This document shows, piece by piece, positions 1-8,720 of a stretch of DNA of 64,000 bases. Position numbers and translations under genes: made by a program. The stretch comes from Hasllibacter halocynthiae (GTDB taxonomy: Bacteria; Pseudomonadota; Alphaproteobacteria; Rhodobacterales; Rhodobacteraceae), in contig NZ_PVTT01000001.1 in NCBI RefSeq assembly GCF_003003095.1, positions 1,302,001 to 1,366,000 of the forward strand, written 5' to 3'. Each line of letters begins with the position of its first letter. Position 1 is the first letter of the stretch. The notes under the pieces are model-generated. The model had not been told where the DNA came from, ran no database searches, and saw nothing but the letters and a program-made list of their open reading frames with translations.

Positions 1-106
1 CGAAGGCGCCGGCCGCCTCGTGCTCCCCGCCGGCCTGCCCCAGACGCGCGATGAGGTCGACGCCGAGATAGCCGGCGAGGCGCCGGAGGATGACGTCGAT
101 GGGTGA
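1..106 (+). CDS. mreC: MreC C-terminus (partial)
   Basis: An open frame enters from the left edge and stops with TGA at 104-106. The visible tail is acidic and low in complexity (ends EDDVDG), like the variable C-terminus of the rod-shape protein MreC. The identity rests mainly on context: mreD, the PBP2 gene and rodA follow in the usual mreBCD-mrdAB order, and the mreD start overlaps this stop. No conserved MreC domain lies in the window, so the call is inferred. Confidence 0.6.
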   Translation, partial: EGAGRLVLPAGLPQTRDEVDAEIAGEAPEDDVDG

Positions 107-665
107 TCTCGCGGCGTGGACCGGCCGGATTGCCTTCGCCTGCGTCGCCGTCCTGATCCTGACGCTCGCGGCGCTGCCCCTCGGGACGAATCCGTCCGCG
201 GTGCCGTCCGAGGCCTCGCCGATCACGCTCGTGCGCGCGGTGGCGGGCCGGCTTCCGGGCCCCGACCTCCTCCTTCTCGTCGCGCTGGCATGGGTCGTCC
301 GGCGCCCCGCGCAGGCGCCGGCGCCCCTCGCCGCGATCGCCTTCCTCCTGCGGGACCTGTTGAACGGGGGCCCTCCGGGCCTCGGGGCGGCACTCGACCT
401 CCTTGCGACCGAGCGGATGCGCGGCAAGCGCTTCGACGCTGGGGTCCCGGGGTTCCTGTCCGAATGGGGGCGGGTCGCGCTGCTTCTCGTCCTCCTCGCG
501 CTGGCCGAGCAGGTGATCCTCTCCCTCCTTCTCGTGCAGGCGCCGCCATTGGGGCCCGCGCTCGCTCGCGCACTCGGCGGCGCGGTGCTATATCCGGTGG
601 TGGTGGCCGTGCTGCGGGTCCTGCTGGGCCTGCGCAGTCCTCGGCCGGAGGAGGCACGGACATGA
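90..665 (+). CDS. mreD: Rod shape-determining protein MreD
   Basis: Encodes 191 residues with several hydrophobic stretches, fitting the small polytopic inner-membrane protein MreD of the elongasome, which works with MreB and MreC in lateral wall synthesis. MreD is poorly conserved, so the call depends on position between an mreC-like tail and the PBP2 gene. Two in-frame ATGs are possible, at 90 and 99; both overlap the upstream stop. The stop shares an ATGA with the next gene, suggesting translational coupling. Confidence 0.75.
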   Translation: MTSMGDLAAWTGRIAFACVAVLILTLAALPLGTNPSAVPSEASPITLVRAVAGRLPGPDLLLLVALAWVVRRPAQAPAPLAAIAFLLRDLLNGGPPGLGAALDLLATERMRGKRFDAGVPGFLSEWGRVALLLVLLALAEQVILSLLLVQAPPLGPALARALGGAVLYPVVVAVLRVLLGLRSPRPEEART

Positions 666-2626
666 AGCGCAGCGCCCGCGACGACGAGATCTCGCGCATC
701 CGCATCGGTCGGCGCGGCCTGATCCTGGGCGGCGTGCAGCTGGCCGTGGCCGGGGTGCTGGCCGCGCGCATGCGCCAGCTTCAGGTCGAGCAGGCCGACG
801 AGTTCCGGCTTCTCGCGGAGGAGAACCGCGTCAACATGCGCCTGATCGCGCCCGCGCGCGGCCGCATCATCGGCCGCAACGGGCGGCTGATCGCCGACAA
901 CGGCCAGAACTATCGCGTCACCATCGTCCGCGAGGAAGCCGGTGACGTCGAGGCGGTCTTCGACGCCCTGCAGCGGATCGTGTCCATCGACCCGCTCGAC
1001 CTGGAGGCCGCCCGCCGCGAGATCGAGCGTCGCTCGCGCTTCGTGCCCGTCACCGTTGCCGAACGCCTCACCTGGGAGGAGCTCTCCCGCGTCGCCGTGA
1101 ACGCCCCCGCCCTGCCGGGCATCACCCCGGAGGTCGGCCTGAGCCGCGAGTACCCCCTGGAATCCGACTTCGCCCACATCGCCGGCTACGTGGGCCCAGT
1201 CTCGGACTACGATCTGACGGAAGGCTACCTCGCCGAGGACGAGGACCCGCTTCTCCAGATCCCCCGCTTCCAGGTCGGCAAGACCGGTGTCGAGGCCAAA
1301 CGCGAGCACGCGCTGAGGGGGCGCGCCGGGGCAAAACGCATCGAGGTGAACGCGAGCGGGCGCGTCATCCGCGAGCTGGGCCGCGACGTCCCGGTGCCCG
1401 GGGCGGACGTGCAGCTGACGGTGGACGAGGACCTGCAGCACTTCGCCACCGTCCGCATGCGCGACGAGAGCGCCGCCGCCGTGGTGCTGGACGTCCGCAC
1501 GGGCGACGTCCTCGCCTGCGCCTCGGCGCCCTCGTTCGACCCCAACCTCTTCACGCGCGGCATTTCGGTCGCCAACTACAACGCGCTGACCGGGAACGAG
1601 TACCGCCCCCTCGCGACGAAGACCGTGCAGGGCCAGTATCCGCCCGGCTCGACGTTCAAGATGCTCGTGGCGCTGGCCGCGCAGCAGGATGGCCTCGCCA
1701 GCCCCGGCGAGACCGTCTACTGCCGCGGTTTCACCGAGCTGGGCAATCGTCGCTTCCACTGCTGGAAACGCGGCGGGCACGGCTACATGGACCTGCAGGA
1801 ATCCATCGAGCAGTCCTGCGACGTCTACTATTACGAGATGGCCCAGCGCGTCGGGATCGACCGGATCGCGGAGGTCGCGCGCCTCTTCGGGATGGGCGAG
1901 CATTTCGACCTGCCCCTCTCGGCGGTCCGAGATGGGATCATGCCGGACAAGGCGTGGAAGCGTGCCCGGCACGGCCAATCCTGGCGGGTGGGCGACACGT
2001 ACAACGCCTCGATCGGACAGGGCTACGTGCTGTCGACGCCCATGCAGCTCGCTGTGATGGCGGCCCGCCTCGCGTCCGGCCGCATGGTCGCCCCCCGCCT
2101 CGTGCGCGCCGTCGGCGACGAGCAGCTGCCCGTGCCGGAGTCGGCACCCATCCCCTTGGGCTCCGAGCACCTCCAGCGCCAGCGCGAGGCCATGTACGCG
2201 GTATGCTACGGCGCGCGCGGCACGGCACGGCGAAGCCGGATCGTCGGCGACTACAGGATGGCGGGCAAGACCGGCACCAGCCAGGTGCGGAACATCACCG
2301 CCGAGGAGCGGGCGCGCGGCGTCACGCGCAACGACCAGCTTCCCTGGAACCGCCGGGACCATGCCCTGTTCGTCGGCTACGCGCCCTATGACGATCCGCG
2401 CTACGCGATCTCGGTGATCGTCGAGCACGGGGGCGGCGGGTCGACCGCGGCCGCGCCCGTCGCGCGCGACATCATGCTCAACGCGCTCTACGGAGGCATC
2501 CCGCCGATCGAGGCCTATCCGTCCGACCAGCACGGCCGCATCCAGGCCATGTACGACGAGCTGCCGCTTCGCGGCACGGCCGCCGCCGCGGCACTGGCGG
2601 CCGGGATCGAGGTGTCCGAGGCGTGA
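662..2626 (+). CDS. mrdA: Penicillin-binding protein 2 (elongasome transpeptidase)
   Basis: A 654-residue class B PBP that cross-links peptidoglycan in the periplasm during cell elongation. A basic N-terminus and one membrane anchor (about residues 18-36) precede the dimerisation domain (SRxYP-type, LSREYPLESDFAHIAGY) and the transpeptidase domain. All catalytic motifs are present: STFK with nucleophile Ser330, SCD in SCDVYYYE, and KTGTS beginning at Lys536. The ATG at 662 overlaps the mreD stop; the longer open frame upstream is a GC artefact antisense to no known family. It lies directly before rodA, its glycosyltransferase partner. Confidence 0.96.
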   Translation: MKRSARDDEISRIRIGRRGLILGGVQLAVAGVLAARMRQLQVEQADEFRLLAEENRVNMRLIAPARGRIIGRNGRLIADNGQNYRVTIVREEAGDVEAVFDALQRIVSIDPLDLEAARREIERRSRFVPVTVAERLTWEELSRVAVNAPALPGITPEVGLSREYPLESDFAHIAGYVGPVSDYDLTEGYLAEDEDPLLQIPRFQVGKTGVEAKREHALRGRAGAKRIEVNASGRVIRELGRDVPVPGADVQLTVDEDLQHFATVRMRDESAAAVVLDVRTGDVLACASAPSFDPNLFTRGISVANYNALTGNEYRPLATKTVQGQYPPGSTFKMLVALAAQQDGLASPGETVYCRGFTELGNRRFHCWKRGGHGYMDLQESIEQSCDVYYYEMAQRVGIDRIAEVARLFGMGEHFDLPLSAVRDGIMPDKAWKRARHGQSWRVGDTYNASIGQGYVLSTPMQLAVMAARLASGRMVAPRLVRAVGDEQLPVPESAPIPLGSEHLQRQREAMYAVCYGARGTARRSRIVGDYRMAGKTGTSQVRNITAEERARGVTRNDQLPWNRRDHALFVGYAPYDDPRYAISVIVEHGGGGSTAAAPVARDIMLNALYGGIPPIEAYPSDQHGRIQAMYDELPLRGTAAAAALAAGIEVSEA

Positions 2627-3771
2627 GCTATCTCGAGGCCAACTATCGTGCGGTCCCCTCGGGATGGCGCAAGATCCTCTATCTGAACTGGCCGCTCGTC
2701 GTCCTGCTGACGGCCGTGGCCTCGGTCGGCTTCCTCGTCCTCTACTCGGTCGCGGACGGGTCCTGGGCCCCCTGGGCCGAGCAGCAGTCCGAGCGGTTCG
2801 TGATCGGCCTCGTCGCGATGGTCCTGATCGCCATGGTCCCGACATGGTTCTGGCGGAACATGTCGCTGCTGGCCTATCTCCTCGGGATCGCGCTCCTTCT
2901 CGGGGTGGAGTTCTTTGGTGTGGTCCGAGGCGGCGCGCAGCGCTGGCTGAACCTGGGCGGCCTAGTGATACAGCCTTCCGAGCTGATGAAGATCGCCCTC
3001 GTCATGATGCTGGCGGCCTATTACGACTGGCTGGACGTGAAGAAGGTCTCGCGGCCGCACTGGGTGCTGATCCCCGTCGTCCTGATCCTCGTGCCGGCCT
3101 TCCTCGTCCTCGAGCAGCCCGACCTCGGCACCGCGATGCTCCTCGTGGCGGGGGGCGGCCTTGTGATGTTCGTCGCCGGTGTCTCGTGGTGGTACTTCAT
3201 CGCCGTCGGCGCGGGCGCCGGAGGGTTGGTCTACGCGGTGCTGGAGAGCCGCGGCAAGGACTGGCAGCTCCTGCAGGACTACCAGTATCAGCGGATCGAC
3301 ACCTTCCTGGACCCGTCGACCGATCCGCTCGGGGCGGGCTACAACATCACCCAGGCGCAGATCGCCCTGGGCTCGGGCGGCTGGTCAGGCAAGGGGTTCA
3401 TGCAGGGCACGCAGACCCGCCTCGACTTCCTGCCCGAGGCGCACACGGACTTCATCATCACCACCCTGGCCGAGCAGTTCGGCTTCATAGGGGCGCTGAC
3501 GCTACTCGTCCTCTACATGGGGATCGTGTTCTTCTGCGTGCTGACGGCGCTGCGCTCGCGCGACCGGTTCGCGGCGCTGCTGGTGATCGGCATCGCGGCG
3601 AGCTTCTTTCTCTACTTCGCGATCAACATCGCGATGGTGACGGGCCTGGCGCCCGTGGTCGGGGTGCCGCTCCCGATGGTCTCCTACGGGGGCACGGTCA
3701 TGGTGATCCTGATGGCGGCGTTCGGCCTCGTGCAGTCCGCGCACGTCCACCGGCCGAGGGGCGTGCGATGA
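2623..3771 (+). CDS. rodA: Peptidoglycan glycosyltransferase RodA
   Basis: A 382-residue SEDS-family integral membrane protein with about ten hydrophobic segments. RodA polymerises lipid II into glycan strands along the lateral wall together with PBP2. Family hallmarks visible include QPSELMKIA, LEQPDLGTAMLL, the PEAHTDFI loop and the C-terminal PLPMVSYGGT. The GTG start overlaps the mrdA stop (GTGA), so the pair is translationally coupled and should give roughly matched amounts of the two partners. Confidence 0.97.
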   Translation: MSYLEANYRAVPSGWRKILYLNWPLVVLLTAVASVGFLVLYSVADGSWAPWAEQQSERFVIGLVAMVLIAMVPTWFWRNMSLLAYLLGIALLLGVEFFGVVRGGAQRWLNLGGLVIQPSELMKIALVMMLAAYYDWLDVKKVSRPHWVLIPVVLILVPAFLVLEQPDLGTAMLLVAGGGLVMFVAGVSWWYFIAVGAGAGGLVYAVLESRGKDWQLLQDYQYQRIDTFLDPSTDPLGAGYNITQAQIALGSGGWSGKGFMQGTQTRLDFLPEAHTDFIITTLAEQFGFIGALTLLVLYMGIVFFCVLTALRSRDRFAALLVIGIAASFFLYFAINIAMVTGLAPVVGVPLPMVSYGGTVMVILMAAFGLVQSAHVHRPRGVR

Positions 3772-4175
3772 CCTTCCACCTCGCGCTCAACGTGGACGAC
3801 CTGGGTGCGGCGCGCGCCTTCTACGGGTGCGTCCTCGGCTGCGCCGAGGGGCGGTCCGCGGCCAGCTGGGTCGACTTCGACTTCTTCGGCCACCAGATCA
3901 GCCTGCATCTCGGCCCGGTGGCCGAGACGCGCGAGACCGGCCGCGTGGGCGAGCACATGGTCCCCATGCCCCATTTCGGCGCCATCCTCGACGCGGCGAC
4001 CTTCGCCGCGGCCGAGGCGCGCCTGCACGAGGCGGATACGCCCTTCGTGATCGAGCCGGTGACCCGCTTCCCCGGCGAGCCGGGCGAGCAGCGGATCATG
4101 TTCCTGCGAGACCCGGCCGGCAACGCGCTGGAGTTCAAGTGCTTTCCCGACGGGGCGGGGGTCTTCGCCGCGTGA
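3768..4175 (+). CDS. Glyoxalase/VOC-fold dioxygenase-like protein
   Basis: A 135-residue protein of the vicinal-oxygen-chelate fold. It starts with the usual beta strand and helix (FHLALNVDDLGAARAFY) and ends with the family's GNALEFK strand, whose Glu normally binds metal; the His in ISLHLG is another likely ligand. Similar to the VOC family annotated as glyoxalase or extradiol-dioxygenase-like proteins; the substrate cannot be read from sequence. It is fused to the shape operon by an ATGA overlap with rodA and overlaps the next gene by GTGA. Confidence 0.8.
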   Translation: MTFHLALNVDDLGAARAFYGCVLGCAEGRSAASWVDFDFFGHQISLHLGPVAETRETGRVGEHMVPMPHFGAILDAATFAAAEARLHEADTPFVIEPVTRFPGEPGEQRIMFLRDPAGNALEFKCFPDGAGVFAA

Positions 4176-5098
4176 CCACGGTGCTTCTGCACGGCCCCCC
4201 GAAGGTCTGGGAGACGTTCGGCCGCCCCATCGAGGAGGCGATCGCCCGCGCCGTCCCCGACGCCACCGTCAGCCGCGACGCCCCTCCGGAGGCTGCGGAC
4301 TGGGTCGTGCTGGGGGACGTCTCCGAGGTCACCGACTTCGCCGTGTTCCGCAGCGCCCGCGCGATCCTCTGCCTCTGGGCCGGCGTGGAGGAGGTGCTGG
4401 CCCAGGACCCGCCGCAGCCCGTCGCGCGCATGGTCGATCCAGGGCTGACGCAGGGCATGGTGGAATGGGTCGTGGGTCATGTCATGCGGCACCACCTGGA
4501 CCTCGACCGGTGGATCGGGGCGGACCGTCCGGGATGGAACCACCCGCCACCGCCCCTCGCCTTCCGGCGCCGGGTCGGGGTGCTGGGGCTCGGCGCGCTG
4601 GGCGGGGCGGCGGCGACGGCCCTCGCCGGGCTCGGCTTCGACGTGGCCGGCTGGGCGCGCGGCGCCAAGAGCATCCCGGGCGTGCGCGCGCTGACCGGCG
4701 AGGCGGGGCTGCGGGCCGTCCTCGGGCGGTCGGAGATCCTGGTCCTCCTGGTGCCGCACACCTCGGAGACCGAGGGCCTGATGGGCGCCGCCAACCTCGC
4801 CCGGATGCCCGAGGGGTCGGTCCTCCTGAACCCCGGCCGGGGCGCGCTGGTGGACGAGGACGCGCTCCTGCAGGCGCTGGCGCGGGGACGCCCCGGCCAT
4901 GCAACGCTGGATACGTTCCGCACCGAGCCGTTGCCGGAGGGGCATCCGTTCTGGTCCCATCCGAAGGTCACCGTCACGCCCCACATCGCCAGCGCGACCC
5001 GGCCGGACACCGCCGCCGAAGTGATCGCCGAGAACGTCCGAAGGGGCGAGGCGGGCGAGCCGCTCCTCCACCTCGTGGACCGCGCCAGGGGTTACTAG
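4172..5098 (+). CDS. D-2-hydroxyacid dehydrogenase (glyoxylate/hydroxypyruvate reductase type)
   Basis: A 308-residue NAD(P)-dependent dehydrogenase. It has the Rossmann GLGALGGAAA nucleotide motif, the VPHTSETEGLM segment, the NPGRGALVDEDAL signature with its substrate-binding Arg, a Glu in the DTFRTEPLPEGHPFW segment and the catalytic His in TPHIAS. The lineage resembles GhrA: shorter than classical D-3-phosphoglycerate dehydrogenase and without an ACT domain. It probably reduces glyoxylate or hydroxypyruvate. The GTG start overlaps the preceding stop; the gene ends convergently 3 bp into the SseB-domain gene. Confidence 0.88.
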   Translation: MTTVLLHGPPKVWETFGRPIEEAIARAVPDATVSRDAPPEAADWVVLGDVSEVTDFAVFRSARAILCLWAGVEEVLAQDPPQPVARMVDPGLTQGMVEWVVGHVMRHHLDLDRWIGADRPGWNHPPPPLAFRRRVGVLGLGALGGAAATALAGLGFDVAGWARGAKSIPGVRALTGEAGLRAVLGRSEILVLLVPHTSETEGLMGAANLARMPEGSVLLNPGRGALVDEDALLQALARGRPGHATLDTFRTEPLPEGHPFWSHPKVTVTPHIASATRPDTAAEVIAENVRRGEAGEPLLHLVDRARGY

Positions 5099-5865
5099 CG
5101 CAGCTTGGGCGGGCCGTTCGATCCGGGCGCCGCCGGCGGCGCGGCGCGGGGCGGCTCGGGAAGGTCGACACGCAGCGCCACGGTCGCGAGGCGTGCCGCC
5201 AGAGGATCGGACGGGCGCAGGAAGGCCACGTCCACCTCGCCCGCGTCGAGACCGGAGAAGACCAGCGCCTCGCCCACCGCGCGGGCCAGCCCTTCCTCCG
5301 CCCCCGGCGCGACGTCGACGAAGGCGAGGAGATGCCCGCGCCGCCCGCCCTTCCACGTCACCCCGGCGAGGTAGGCCAGGCGAGCCAGCCCCGCCATTGC
5401 GGGCGCCTTGCCGTCCAGACCGTTCAGCAGGTCCTCCGGCACCCCGGCGGGCGGGTACACCTCCTCGGGTACCCCTTCGGCCTCCGCCGGAACCTGGCCG
5501 AGCGTCCCGTGCAGCCAGTCCACCGCCTCCGCGGGCAGGAGGATCGCGGAAGGCGCGCCGAGGTTCACCCCGAGGCCGATCCCCCTGCCCTGCAGGAGGT
5601 CCACCGCCACGCGGCCCGAGAGCGCGGCGAAGGGCGCCGCGCCCCCCGTGAAATCCGCCAGCCGCCGCTCGCGGTCGAAGACGAGGGCGAACATCCCCTC
5701 CTCAAGGTCGAAGAGCCGCGGCTCGATCCGGTCGGCCTCGATCTCCCGTTCGAGGAGGAGGAACAGCTCGCCGTCGGCGAGGCGCTCGTAGAAGCGCAGG
5801 CGGGGTGCATCCTCACCGTCGAGGGCTTCGGCCATGGCGAGGTAGGCATCGTCGAGAACGGTCAT
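5095..5865 (-). CDS. SseB-domain protein
   Basis: A 256-residue soluble protein with an N-terminal SseB-type region (FYERLADGELFLLLE ... IEPRLFDLEEGMFALVFDRE) and a C-terminal half of unclear fold ending in a Pro/Ala-rich tail. SseB was named as an enhanced-serine-sensitivity/type III-related domain, but its biochemical role in free-living alphaproteobacteria is unknown. The ATG at 5865 was chosen because it makes an ATGA overlap with the upstream DNA glycosylase gene and lies just before the conserved N-terminus. Confidence 0.7.
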   Translation of the reverse strand: MTVLDDAYLAMAEALDGEDAPRLRFYERLADGELFLLLEREIEADRIEPRLFDLEEGMFALVFDRERRLADFTGGAAPFAALSGRVAVDLLQGRGIGLGVNLGAPSAILLPAEAVDWLHGTLGQVPAEAEGVPEEVYPPAGVPEDLLNGLDGKAPAMAGLARLAYLAGVTWKGGRRGHLLAFVDVAPGAEEGLARAVGEALVFSGLDAGEVDVAFLRPSDPLAARLATVALRVDLPEPPRAAPPAAPGSNGPPKLR

Positions 5866-6458
5866 ATCACCTCCCTGACGCGCCGGCGCAGGACGGGCAA
5901 CAGGTCCGTCTCGAACCAGGGGTTCCGCTTCAGCCATGCGGTGTTGCGCCAGGACGGATGAGGCAGCGGGAACACCGCCGGCGCGTGGTCGCGCCAAGCC
6001 GCGACCGTCGCGGTCACCCCGGCCTTCGCTGGCGCGCCGAGATGCCAGCGCTGCGCATAGCCGCCGATGAGCAGGGTCAGGCGAACCGTCGACAGGCGGT
6101 CCAGGATGACCGTGCGCCAGGTCTTCCAGCACACGGGCGGGGGCGGCAGGTCGCCGCCCTTCGCGTCGTAGCCCGGAAAGCAGAACCCCATGGGGACGAT
6201 GGCCACGCGCGAGCGGTCGTAGAACTCCTCGTCGGTCACGCCCATCCACTGCCGCAGGCGCTGGCCGGACCGGTCCCAGAACGGCGTCATCGCCTCGTGC
6301 ACCCGCATGCCGGGCGCCTGCGAGGCGACGAGCACGGACGCACCCTCGTCGAACCAGACCACCGGGCGCGGACTGTGCGACGTGGCCGTCGCGGCGAACC
6401 GGTCGGCGCAGATGCGGCAGGCAGCGAGGCGTTCCTTCACGGATCGGAGGTCTTCCAT
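5862..6458 (-). CDS. Uracil-DNA glycosylase family protein, four-cysteine type
   Basis: A 198-residue protein of the uracil-DNA glycosylase superfamily, which removes uracil or a related damaged base from DNA. The ASQAPG active-site loop (residues 45-50) and the C-terminal PHPSWRN loop match the two catalytic motifs. Cys14 and Cys17 (CRIC) plus Cys93 and Cys110 resemble the four ligands of the iron-sulfur cluster in family 4/5 enzymes, although the gap between the pairs is filled by other residues. Substrate range is unknown. It forms an ATGA overlap with the SseB-domain gene downstream. Confidence 0.8.
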   Translation of the reverse strand: MEDLRSVKERLAACRICADRFAATATSHSPRPVVWFDEGASVLVASQAPGMRVHEAMTPFWDRSGQRLRQWMGVTDEEFYDRSRVAIVPMGFCFPGYDAKGGDLPPPPVCWKTWRTVILDRLSTVRLTLLIGGYAQRWHLGAPAKAGVTATVAAWRDHAPAVFPLPHPSWRNTAWLKRNPWFETDLLPVLRRRVREVI

Positions 6459-6638
6459 CGGCCGCAGCTAGGGTTCGGGCCAGCAGGGCGCAAGCGGGCG
6501 GGGCGGGGCGCCACGGTCCCTCCGCCGCCCGCGAGGAAGGAGGCCGGCGAGGCAGGGGCATCGCCTCCCGCCCCGCGCCGTGTTGCCCGTGCCGCGCCGC
6601 TCGCCTAGAGGCGGTTCCGGGTCAGGAGAGGGCAGCGG

Positions 6639-7907
6639 ATGTATCGCGTCTGGAACTTCGTCACGAACTATTCGCTCCTTCTCATCGCGGGCGCGCTGAT
6701 CGCCCTCGTCTGGGCGAACGTGGACGCGGACGGCTATCACCATTTCGTCGAATGGGTCGTCTGGGACCACGCGCCGATCGGTCACCCGCACTACGACGCG
6801 GCCGGCGCGGTCGAGTACCGGACCCTGACGCTGCACTATCTCGTCAACGACGTGCTCATGGCCTTCTTCTTCGCCATCGCCGCCAAGGAAGTCTGGGAGG
6901 CGGTGATCCTGAAGAACGGCTCGCTGCGGGGGAAGAAGGCGGCGACGCCCCTCTTCGCGACCTTCGGCGGGATGGCCGGGCCCATCGCGATCTACCTCGG
7001 GCTGGCCTACTTCCTCTTCGGATCCGAGACCTACGACGCCGTGCAGCGCGGCTGGGCCATACCGACGGCGACCGACATCGCCTTCTCCTACCTCGTTGGG
7101 CGGATCGTCTTCGGGGCCGGCCATCCCGCGGTCCGGTTCCTGCTGCTCCTCGCTATCGCGGACGACGCGGCGGGCCTCATCATCCTCGCGGTGTTCTATC
7201 CGCAGGGCGACCTCGCGCCCGAATGGCTGCTGCTGTCGGTCGGCGCGGCGTCGGGGGTGTTCCTCCTCTTCAACTGGCTGCCGCGCCGCCTCGACCGCGG
7301 GGACGAGGTGCGACGCCGATCGACATGGGTGCGCAACCGGCTGTCCTTCTGGCCCTATCTCTTCGCAGGCGCGCTATCCTGGTACGGCTTCGCGGAAGCG
7401 GGCCTGCACCCCGCGCTCGGCCTTCTGCCCATCGTCCCGACGATCCCGCACGCGGACCGGGCCTTCGGGGTGTTCTCGCAGGCGGAGGTCTACCTGACGG
7501 ATCTGCTGAACCACTCGGAGCATCTCCTGAAGCATCCGGTCGAGGTGGTCCTCTTCTTCTTCGGCCTGCTCAACGCGGGTGTGGAGTTCGGCGCCATCGG
7601 CGATCCCACCTGGCTCGTGCTCGCGGGGCTGCTGATCGGCAAGCCGCTGGGGGTGCTCCTCTTCGGGTGGATCGGGGCGAACGTGCTGAGGCTGGGCCTG
7701 CCCGCCGGGATGCGGATAGTCGACCTCTTCGTAATCGGCTGCGTGGCGGCGATCGGCTTCACCGTGTCGCTCTTCATCGCGGCCGTCGCCTTCGAGCCCG
7801 GCGCGGTGCAGGACGCGGCCAAGATGGGCGCGCTCCTCTCCTTCGCTGCGGCGGTGCTCTCGCTCGTCGCGGGGCGGGTCACGGGCGTCGTGAAGCAGCC
7901 GGCTTAA
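6639..7907 (+). CDS. nhaA: Na+/H+ antiporter NhaA
   Basis: A 422-residue inner-membrane antiporter exporting Na+ in exchange for H+. The family core is clear: PTATDIAFS (Asp146, matching E. coli Asp133) and AIADDAAGLIILAVFY (Asp175-Asp176, matching the Asp163-Asp164 ion-binding pair). About twelve hydrophobic segments are visible, with a periplasmic loop insertion near residues 28-55. An AGGAGAGG ribosome site precedes the ATG. The gene stands alone, divergent from the glycosylase gene, and fits a saline habitat. Confidence 0.95.
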   Translation: MYRVWNFVTNYSLLLIAGALIALVWANVDADGYHHFVEWVVWDHAPIGHPHYDAAGAVEYRTLTLHYLVNDVLMAFFFAIAAKEVWEAVILKNGSLRGKKAATPLFATFGGMAGPIAIYLGLAYFLFGSETYDAVQRGWAIPTATDIAFSYLVGRIVFGAGHPAVRFLLLLAIADDAAGLIILAVFYPQGDLAPEWLLLSVGAASGVFLLFNWLPRRLDRGDEVRRRSTWVRNRLSFWPYLFAGALSWYGFAEAGLHPALGLLPIVPTIPHADRAFGVFSQAEVYLTDLLNHSEHLLKHPVEVVLFFFGLLNAGVEFGAIGDPTWLVLAGLLIGKPLGVLLFGWIGANVLRLGLPAGMRIVDLFVIGCVAAIGFTVSLFIAAVAFEPGAVQDAAKMGALLSFAAAVLSLVAGRVTGVVKQPA

Positions 7908-8035
7908 CCTGGCGTTCACCTCGGCCTGTCATGATGGGCGCGGGGGCACGGAATCATTGCGCCGCGGCGTCCGCCATTGCGGGCGCCGCGCGGGACGGCC
8001 ACATTGGGGCCCGTTCTCCCCGATACAAGGAGGCA

Positions 8036-8052
8036 GGCCCGCGCTGCGGGCC
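8036..8052 (+). other. Hairpin in the leader of the KpsT-like gene
   Basis: A perfect 7-bp inverted repeat (GGCCCGC, loop GCT, GCGGGCC) ends 14 bp before the ATG of the capsule ABC ATPase and just ahead of its GGAGCGGAG ribosome site. It has no T tract, so it is not a standard terminator. It may affect mRNA stability or access to the ribosome site; this is inference. Confidence 0.35.
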
Positions 8053-8066
8053 CGGAGCGGAGCGCG

Positions 8067-8720
8067 ATGCTGGAATTCGTCAACGTCAGCAAGTCCTTCT
8101 GGACCGGCACGCAGCGCAAGGTGATCCTCGATCGGGCCTCATTCCGCGTGGAGCTGGGGAGGTCCTTCGGCATCCTCGCCCCCAACGGAACGGGCAAGAC
8201 GACCCTCATCAACATGATGGCCGGCCTCGAGAAGCCTGACGAGGGACAGGTCCTGCGCCGGAGCCGCGTCAGCTTTCCGATGGGCTTCACCGGCGCCCTG
8301 GTGCCGCGCCACACCGCGCGCGAGAACTGCCGCCATGTCGCCCGCCTCTACGGGCTCGAGCCCGACTACGTGGAGGCCTACTGCCGCTGGGTCTGCAACC
8401 TGAAGGAATACTTCGACCAGCCCATCGGGGTCTATTCCTCCGGGATGCGGGCGCGCCTGTCCTTCGCGCTCATGCTGGCGCTGGACTTCGACATCTACCT
8501 GATCGACGAGGGCATGCCCGCCAACGCGGACGCCGAGTTCAACCGCAAGGCCGGCAGCATCCTGGCGGAGCGACTGCAGACCACGACCCTCGTCATGGTC
8601 TCCCACTCGCCCGAGCTGCTGGAGAAGTACTGCCATCATGCCGCGGTGCTGCGCGACGGGCGGCTGCATCTCTTCGATTCGCTGGAGGAGGCGCGTCAGC
8701 TCTATGAATACGACGCCTAG
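8067..8720 (+). CDS. Capsular polysaccharide export ABC ATPase, KpsT-like
   Basis: A 217-residue ATP-binding subunit of an ABC-2 type polysaccharide exporter. It has Walker A APNGTGKTT (38-46), signature SSGMR (124-128) and Walker B DIYLIDE (143-148), followed by GMPANADAEFNRKA, the capsule-type replacement for a normal D-loop. It would power export of a lipid-linked capsule chain across the inner membrane. The usual membrane partner KpsM is not in the window. Its end overlaps the start of the KpsE-like gene by 17 bp. Confidence 0.88.
   Translation: MLEFVNVSKSFWTGTQRKVILDRASFRVELGRSFGILAPNGTGKTTLINMMAGLEKPDEGQVLRRSRVSFPMGFTGALVPRHTARENCRHVARLYGLEPDYVEAYCRWVCNLKEYFDQPIGVYSSGMRARLSFALMLALDFDIYLIDEGMPANADAEFNRKAGSILAERLQTTTLVMVSHSPELLEKYCHHAAVLRDGRLHLFDSLEEARQLYEYDA

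Noticed and set aside
116-661. N-terminal extension of the PBP2 frame back to 116
   Set aside because: It runs through mreD in another phase, is Arg/Pro/Gly-rich, and the protein family starts near the ATG at 662, which overlaps the mreD stop.
4465-5961. A 498-codon plus-strand frame opposite the SseB-domain gene
   Set aside because: Low-complexity Arg/Gly/Ala-rich translation with no motif; both overlapping real genes have clear families.
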